Source of the DNA: an endosymbiont of Lamellibrachia barhami
Lineage (GTDB): Bacteria; Pseudomonadota; Gammaproteobacteria; Chromatiales; Chromatiaceae
Direction: 5' to 3'
Length of the DNA stretch: 47,704 nt
NCBI RefSeq assembly: GCF_011947365.2
Contig: NZ_JAAVSH020000001.1
Span: 1,362,000-1,409,703, forward strand
Of the stretch, positions 42,857-47,704 are shown piece by piece. Within the stretch, counting starts at the first letter, position 1, and every line of letters starts with the position of its first letter. The position numbers and the translations under genes are program-made. Below the pieces are notes generated by a model. The model did no database searches. It saw only the letters and a program-made list of their open reading frames with translations, and was not told where the DNA came from.

Positions 42857-45091
42857 ATGCCCGCACAAACTCAAGCCAGCTCCAATGCGCCGATAAGGCT
42901 ACCTACCTATGAATCCATCCTGTTCGCGGTGGACTCTTCCGATCATTCAAACCGCAGCATCACCGAGGCAGTCAATCTGGCTGGCATCTGGAACAGCGCC
43001 CTAACTGCCGCCCACGTCTATGCGGCCAAACTGCACGATGTGCGCTTTCGCCAAATGGAGGGGGGGCTGCCGGAACAGTTTCGCGAAGAACAGGAACTGG
43101 AGCGCCAGCGGGATGTGCATGACGACCTGATCACCCGGGGACTGTCGATCATCACCGACTCCTATCTTGATCAGGTGGAAAGGCAGGCACAACAACAGAA
43201 CATCGAACTCAAACGCTGCTCTCTGGAAGGCAAGAACTACCGGGAACTGGCGCGTGAGACCAACAGCGGGAACTACGACCTGCTGGTAATGGGCGCCCTG
43301 GGCCTTGGCGCCGTCAAAGGCAGCCGGCTCGGCACCGTTTGCCAGCGTGTCGCAAGACGCAGCAACATCGACATGCTGGTGATCAAGGATCCCCAACATT
43401 CAATCAAGAGAGGCCCCATCGTGGTCGCAGTGGACGGCTCCACCCGATCCTACGGCGGTCTGCTCACCGCCCTCGCCCTGAGCAAGGCGTGGGACGTCCC
43501 GGTGAAGGTGATCTCCGCTTTCGATCCCTATTATCACTACGTCGCCTTCAATCGTATCGCCGGCGTACTCTCCGAGGAGGCAGGCAAGGTGTTCCGTTTC
43601 CAGGAGCAGGAGAAACTGCACGAAGAGATCATCGACTCCGGCCTGGCGAAGATCTACCAGGGACATCTTGAAATCGCGCGGAATATCGCTGCGGATCAGG
43701 GCATGCGAGTGGAGATCAAACTGCTCGACGGCAAGCCTCACGACGTCATCAACCGCTACCTGAAACTGGAACAACCCTCTCTGCTGGTGATCGGCAAGCT
43801 GGGCATCCACGCCGACGACGAACTCGATATCGGCGGCAATGCCGAGGCCCTGCTCAACGACGTGGATTGCGCGGTATTATTGAGCCAGCGGGAGTACCGC
43901 CCGCCGGTGGAGCGCATCGCCGAGGTCACCACCTCCTGGACCCACGAGGCAGAGGTTCGCATGGAGCGGGTCCCCTCCTTTGTGCGCAACATGGCGCGCA
44001 TGGCGATCCTGCGCTACGCCCAGGAGCACGGTCATACGGTCATCACCGAAAGCATCGTTGAAGAGGCCACCGCCCAGCTGATGCCGGGACGCGCCGAACA
44101 GGCGATGTCCGAGATCGTCGAGGCCTACGACAATGGTGAGTTGAAACGCAAACCCTCTGCCGAAGAAGCCATGCGCTGGGATGAAGCGGCCAAACAACTG
44201 CTGCTCACGGTGGATAACCTCAGTCTGCGGGGCAACCTGAGCATGCGGGCGGAGAAGAAGGCACGGGCCGCCGGTCTGCGTATCGTCTCCGCAGAACACA
44301 TCGAGCCGTTTCTTGACAAGGACCTTGATGAGGGCCGAGGGCCAAGGGCCAAGGGCCTAGGAAAAGAACGCTCTGCCCCACCCTCGGCCCTTGGCCCTGA
44401 TTCCTCGGCCCTGATACATTGGCAGGCCGCGGCACTGGCCCGTCTGATGCGGGTCCCCGAGGGTTTCATGCGGGACGCATCGAAACAGCGCATCGAAGAG
44501 TATGCCAGTGAGCAGGGACTCAGTGAGGTCTCCCTGCAAACCGCCGAAGCGGGACTGGACAGGACCCGGGATGCTATGGCGTCGGCCATGCAGGGCGATG
44601 CTCAACCCGCCGCCCCGGCAGCGGAGAAAAAGAGCGCCTGCCCCTTTGCCGAACTGATACAACCCGCACCACAGCCAACGCCCTCCGCCCTTGAACACAG
44701 GCTGGATTGGGACAGCGATGCTGAGGCAATGCTTGCCAACGTCCCTGCCGGTTATTGCCGCGATATGACGGTGAAGGCTGCTGAAACCATTGCCGGACAG
44801 AGCGGCATGGAACAGATCGATGCGGATTTTCTGGGCCAGGTCATGCAGACCTTCACCCAGGGTTCAGCAACCGTAGAGGAGACAATGCCCTGGAATGAAG
44901 GTGCCCGAGAGCGCATCGCCAAGGCGCCTGAGATGGTTCAGGGCATGCTGGTGAAAGAGATCGAGGGTTGGACCCGACGGCAGGGACTCGACCGGGTCGA
45001 TCACGATGCGGTGGACGCGGTGAAGGCAGAGTGGGCCGAAGGTGGCGTATTCCACCTCGATCCCAGCGATCCCCGCAACGGGAACACCTGA
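42857..45091 (+). CDS. Tandem universal-stress protein fused to five PCP_red-like repeats
   Basis: A 744-residue cytoplasmic protein. USP domain 1 spans about residues 17-178 (YESILFAVDSSDHSN; nucleotide-loop-like GALGLGAVKGSRLGTV). USP domain 2 spans about 186-344 (GPIVVAVDGSTRSYGG). Five repeats of 45-50 residues with the PCP_red pattern W..EA...L..VP..FVR......I..YA...G follow, at about 360, 438, 519, 615 and 676. The first is canonical: SWTHEAEVRMERVPSFVRNM. PCP_red is known as the C-terminal domain of the light-independent protochlorophyllide reductase B subunit. The in-frame segment at residues 493-519 is encoded by a dispersed repeat. There is no good ribosome binding site. The radical SAM gene follows after 12 bases. 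Confidence 0.85.
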   Translation: MPAQTQASSNAPIRLPTYESILFAVDSSDHSNRSITEAVNLAGIWNSALTAAHVYAAKLHDVRFRQMEGGLPEQFREEQELERQRDVHDDLITRGLSIITDSYLDQVERQAQQQNIELKRCSLEGKNYRELARETNSGNYDLLVMGALGLGAVKGSRLGTVCQRVARRSNIDMLVIKDPQHSIKRGPIVVAVDGSTRSYGGLLTALALSKAWDVPVKVISAFDPYYHYVAFNRIAGVLSEEAGKVFRFQEQEKLHEEIIDSGLAKIYQGHLEIARNIAADQGMRVEIKLLDGKPHDVINRYLKLEQPSLLVIGKLGIHADDELDIGGNAEALLNDVDCAVLLSQREYRPPVERIAEVTTSWTHEAEVRMERVPSFVRNMARMAILRYAQEHGHTVITESIVEEATAQLMPGRAEQAMSEIVEAYDNGELKRKPSAEEAMRWDEAAKQLLLTVDNLSLRGNLSMRAEKKARAAGLRIVSAEHIEPFLDKDLDEGRGPRAKGLGKERSAPPSALGPDSSALIHWQAAALARLMRVPEGFMRDASKQRIEEYASEQGLSEVSLQTAEAGLDRTRDAMASAMQGDAQPAAPAAEKKSACPFAELIQPAPQPTPSALEHRLDWDSDAEAMLANVPAGYCRDMTVKAAETIAGQSGMEQIDADFLGQVMQTFTQGSATVEETMPWNEGARERIAKAPEMVQGMLVKEIEGWTRRQGLDRVDHDAVDAVKAEWAEGGVFHLDPSDPRNGNT
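44332..44414. repeat. GC-rich inverted repeat element inserted in frame
   Basis: GAGGGCCGAGGGCCAAGGGC at the left and CCTCGGCCCTTGGCCCTGA at the right are inverted versions of each other, as at 426-562. The insertion adds about 27 codons (reading GRGPRAKGLGKERSAPPSAL...) to the linker between the second and third PCP_red-like repeats without breaking the frame. Confidence 0.75.
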
Positions 45092-45103
45092 CCGGGCCAC
45101 CCT

Positions 45104-47152
45104 ATGTCTGATCGCGACCTTTTTCTTCTGGCAGTCAACCTCACCCGCCGCTGTAATCTGGCCTGCGACCACTGTTACATGGACGCCGACGCCCGGGAGA
45201 GCGGCGGTCAAAACGAACTCACCACCAACGAGGTCAAAACACTGTTGGAGGAGGTCGCCAGCCGCAGCAATGAGACCATGGTGGTGCTCACTGGAGGCGA
45301 ACCCCTGCTGCGTCGTGACTTGGTGGAACTGGTCAACCACGGCAGTTCACTGGGACTCTCCATCGTGGTCGGCACCAACGGGGTTTTGCTCAATGAGTCC
45401 AGGGTACAGCAGCTGAAGGCGGCAGGCGTCATGGGTTTGGGCATCAGTCTCGACTCCCTGGATCCCACTCAGCACGACGGCTTTCGCGGCTGCCCCGGCA
45501 GTTGGGAGAAGACCCTTGCAGGCATGGAGACCTGCCGCAAGCTCGATCTGCCTTTCCAAGTCCACTTCTCGGTCACCGAACAGAATGCCCACGAGATCCA
45601 GGGCATGATCGACTTCAGCCGGGCCGCCGGCGCCCATGTGCTGAACATCTTCTTCCTGGTCTGCACCGGTCGCGGCGAGTCGATGAGCGACATCACCCCG
45701 CAACGTTACGAAGCCGTGTTGAAACAACTGGTAGAGGCCCAGGCCGCCACCAGTGACCTGATCATCCGCGCACGTTGCGCACCCCACTACAAGCGCATCG
45801 CCTACCAGCTCGACCCGGAATCCCCTTTGACCCGAGCCCAGGGATACGAGGGCGGCGGCTGCCTTGCAGGCATTCACTACTGCCGTATCACCCCGGAGGG
45901 CGGTGTCACCGCCTGCCCCTACATCCCCGATGAAGAGGGAACTATCCGGGAGACGACTTTCTGGCAGATCTGGGACAACTCCCCCACCTTCGCCCAGCTG
46001 GCCCACCCAAAACTGGGCGGCAAGTGCGGTAAGTGCGAATATCAACAGCTCTGCAGCGGCTGCCGTGCACGACCCAAGGCCCTCGGCGGCAGCCTGATGG
46101 ACGCCGACCCCTGGTGCTCCTACCAGCCGGAGGGCAAGCCGATAATCCAGCCACTGGTCCCCGCAATAGCCGATGATGTGACTTGGTCGTCCGAAGCGGA
46201 AAAGCGTCTCTCCCGGGTTCCCGGATTTCTGCGCAAGATGGTACGCAAACGGGCTGAAGACCATGTGCGGAAACTGGGAAAAGCTGTGGTCACCCCGGAG
46301 CATATGGCGACTTTGGCAAAAAATCGCTTCAAAAACGGCATGCCCTCCGGTCCACCCGGTAACGTCAGTTCCATCGCCGAGGCGGGAGCGCAACCCATCA
46401 GCGATGCGCCTCCCCTGCCCTGGACAGCTGAGGCGCAAACCCATCTCGATACCCTGCCCCCTTTCCTGCAGGAGGGCGTCCGCCAGGTGGCAGAAGACGT
46501 CGCGCGCAACGAGGGCCGGCTGGAAGTCAACATGAAGCTCCTGCAACGTCTGGAGGATGAAGACGAACCCAGGCGCGCCTTCCCCTGGGATGAAGAAGCG
46601 GAACATCTGCTGAAAATAGCCCTGTCCGACCGGGGGCCCCAGGTCAGCCTCTTCGTCCAGCCATCGATGGAAGCCGCAGTGGAACGGGAGGTGAAACGCC
46701 GCCGGGCACAGCGGGTGGCCGTCGAGGATGTCGTCAAGGTGCTGGATACCCTGATGGCCGGGGTTGAATGGAATCCTGAAGCACTGGCACGGGTGAAGAC
46801 CGCCCCCGAATTCGTCCGTGCCGGCATCAAAAAAGCCGCCGAATTCGCCGCCCGCCGGGAAGGCCTTGAGGAGATTACCAGCAACGACCTGACCCGGTTC
46901 CGCAACCGCGCCATGATGCGGGCGGTACGGCGCATGAAGGGATTCGATATGAAGACCCTCGACTTCGACGCCTTCAGTATCGCAAAAGAACGCATGCCCC
47001 GTCTCAAAGACAACGAACAGGCCGCCAGACGTTTCGCTGAAATTCGCGAATACGTCGAAAGCCACCAGAACCCGGACGGCAGCGGACTCGGCACATTGGG
47101 GCGGGACCTGATCGAAAAGATGCGGCGGGAATTGAAGGAAGGTGACAGGTGA
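45104..47152 (+). CDS. NirJ/AhbD-like radical SAM-SPASM protein fused to four PCP_red-like repeats
   Basis: A 682-residue protein. The radical SAM core has CNLACDHC (Cys17, Cys21 and Cys24 binding the SAM cluster), then LTGGEPLLRRDL (about residue 63). The segment RARCAPHYKRIAYQ (about 226) and YCRITPEGGVTACPYIP, with the auxiliary-cluster region CGKCEYQQLCSGCRARPKALGG (about 308-329), match the NirJ/AhbC/AhbD group, which modifies tetrapyrrole side chains. Four PCP_red-like repeats follow at about 360, 438, 492 and 553 (first: WSSEAEKRLSRVPGFLRKMV). A C-terminal helical tail completes it. The neighbours, a PCP_red fusion and a protoporphyrinogen-oxidase-like flavoprotein, support tetrapyrrole chemistry. 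The stop codon lies inside a dispersed repeat. Confidence 0.85.
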   Translation: MSDRDLFLLAVNLTRRCNLACDHCYMDADARESGGQNELTTNEVKTLLEEVASRSNETMVVLTGGEPLLRRDLVELVNHGSSLGLSIVVGTNGVLLNESRVQQLKAAGVMGLGISLDSLDPTQHDGFRGCPGSWEKTLAGMETCRKLDLPFQVHFSVTEQNAHEIQGMIDFSRAAGAHVLNIFFLVCTGRGESMSDITPQRYEAVLKQLVEAQAATSDLIIRARCAPHYKRIAYQLDPESPLTRAQGYEGGGCLAGIHYCRITPEGGVTACPYIPDEEGTIRETTFWQIWDNSPTFAQLAHPKLGGKCGKCEYQQLCSGCRARPKALGGSLMDADPWCSYQPEGKPIIQPLVPAIADDVTWSSEAEKRLSRVPGFLRKMVRKRAEDHVRKLGKAVVTPEHMATLAKNRFKNGMPSGPPGNVSSIAEAGAQPISDAPPLPWTAEAQTHLDTLPPFLQEGVRQVAEDVARNEGRLEVNMKLLQRLEDEDEPRRAFPWDEEAEHLLKIALSDRGPQVSLFVQPSMEAAVEREVKRRRAQRVAVEDVVKVLDTLMAGVEWNPEALARVKTAPEFVRAGIKKAAEFAARREGLEEITSNDLTRFRNRAMMRAVRRMKGFDMKTLDFDAFSIAKERMPRLKDNEQAARRFAEIREYVESHQNPDGSGLGTLGRDLIEKMRRELKEGDR

Positions 47153-47336
47153 CAGGTATCAGGGAACAAAACCGGCTCTTCGACTTGGCACATGAGTCTG
47201 TAGGCCCGATCAAGCGTAGCGGATCGGGCGGCCAGAGCATGGCGAAGCTTTCGAGGGTGCCGGTTCCGCTACGCTTGAACCGGCCTACAACTCTTTTCCT
47301 ATTGTCGCTTCAGAACCACAACCAACCTGTAACCTG
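47141..47336. repeat. Split ACCTGTAACCTG element with nested REP-like unit
   Basis: The left arm GGTGACAGGTGACAGGT starts at 47141, overlapping the last four codons of the radical SAM gene. The right arm ACCTGTAACCTG ends at 47336, three bases before the flavoprotein start. A two-unit REP-like repeat lies between them, so one mobile repeat family seems to have inserted into another. Confidence 0.6.
47200..47288. repeat. REP-like palindromic repeat pair
   Basis: GTAGGCCCGATCAAGCGTAG at the left and the inverted CCGCTACGCTTGAACCGGCC plus TAC at the right, the best conserved two-unit copy in the window. The two arms are of the two different subtypes (CGATCAAGCG and CGCTTGAACC). Confidence 0.8.
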
Positions 47337-47339
47337 AAT

Positions 47340-47681
47340 ATGATCGAAGCGAATATTCTCATCATCGGCGGCGGTATCTCCGGCCTTTCCACTGCATGGT
47401 GGCTGGCCGAGGGTGGCGCTCGACCCGAGGTCTGGGATGCAGCACCACGTCTGGGCGGCAAGATTCGCAGTCATAGTGAATCCGGTTATCTGACCGAGGA
47501 TGCCGCCGGTATTCTGATGAACTTTCACCAGGAAGTGGATCAGTTGGTTGAGGCATCGGGCCTGTCCGATAAGAAGATTTCACGCGGCACCGATATGCGC
47601 CGCTATGTGGTACATAAAGGTGAGCTTCGACCGGTTCCTATGAAACTACCCGCCTTGTTAAAATACCCTTATGAGCAATAA
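47340..47681 (+). CDS. Protoporphyrinogen-oxidase-like FAD flavoprotein, 5' part only
   Basis: 113 residues starting MIEANILIIGGGISGLSTAW, with the dinucleotide-binding GGGISG motif, the following LAEGG and a RLGGKIRSH segment typical of HemY/PgoX-type amine oxidase-fold flavoproteins. The segment DAAGILMNFHQEVDQLVEASGL continues the family pattern. After LPALLKYP the frame runs into YEQ and a stop at 47681, although such enzymes have about 450 residues. It is thus truncated or frameshifted near 47670, and only 23 bases remain to decide. It lies downstream of the radical SAM gene and would supply the oxidation step in a tetrapyrrole pathway. Confidence 0.65.
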   Translation: MIEANILIIGGGISGLSTAWWLAEGGARPEVWDAAPRLGGKIRSHSESGYLTEDAAGILMNFHQEVDQLVEASGLSDKKISRGTDMRRYVVHKGELRPVPMKLPALLKYPYEQ

Positions 47682-47704
47682 TGCAACGGAACCAGTAATA
47701 ACAA

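Noticed and set aside
45347-47065. 572-codon open frame on the minus strand opposite the radical SAM gene
   Set aside because: It is an antisense shadow of a GC-rich gene with clear Cys motifs on the + strand. The product has no domain and no ribosome binding site.
46120-47193. 357-codon minus-strand frame rich in Arg and Ser
   Set aside because: Composition is that of a shadow frame over the PCP_red repeats; it has no recognisable motif.

Overview
The window reads as chromosomal DNA from a gammaproteobacterium, most likely a sulfur-oxidising, free-living or symbiotic lineage of the Sedimenticola/Thiodiazotropha/vent tubeworm symbiont type. This is inferred from the gene repertoire: TsaB, LpxH, CysS, RppH and PtsP of gammaproteobacterial type, Slp lipoproteins, DMSO-reductase-type subunits, and a tetrapyrrole-type radical SAM cluster. 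No 16S gene is present, so the taxonomy is tentative. Many genes are frameshifted or truncated and several short palindromic repeat families are scattered between genes. The genome is therefore either decaying in places or carries residual sequencing errors.

Layout. 1-2.8 kb: remnant of a DmsB-like iron-sulfur subunit, intact DmsC membrane anchor, a secreted lipase-like hydrolase and a small secreted protein. 2.8-7.8 kb: TetR regulator with a palindromic operator, a frameshifted periplasmic adaptor and an intact RND pump. 7.8-16.6 kb: tsaB, an MscS channel, two Slp lipoproteins, an HDOD protein, a two-gene MotA/MotB-like ion-channel unit with a long coiled coil, glycerate 2-kinase and a ferritin-like DUF455 protein. 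16.6-24.4 kb: the lpxH-ppiB-ppiA-mcp-cysS neighbourhood, in which about 2.44 kb was duplicated in tandem. Both ppi pairs stay intact while the extra lpxH and mcp pieces have decayed; the intact chemoreceptor carries a CxxCH haem c motif. 24.4-29.6 kb: a truncated chemoreceptor fused tail-to-tail with a truncated ptsP, then rppH, a HAD phosphatase, two small proteins and an exported HIRAN protein.

29.7-39.2 kb: a complete type I-E CRISPR-Cas locus (cas3-cse1-cse2-cas7-cas5-cas6e-cas1-cas2) with a 15-repeat array. cas1 is broken by a one-base expansion of a C8 tract, so the locus looks able to interfere but, as read, unable to acquire spacers. The last array repeat abuts an integron attC-like site directly. 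39.2-41.8 kb: AT-rich integron cassettes (hypothetical, HNH nuclease remnant, DUF4145) with three attC-like sites and a remnant of an attC-targeting group II intron; no integrase is present.

41.8-47.7 kb: a decayed secreted protein, a 38-residue membrane peptide, a universal-stress protein fused to five PCP_red-like repeats, a NirJ/AhbD-like radical SAM protein fused to four PCP_red-like repeats, and the start of a protoporphyrinogen-oxidase-like flavoprotein. The repeated use of a protochlorophyllide-reductase accessory domain in this apparently non-phototrophic cluster makes it the best candidate here for an undescribed system.
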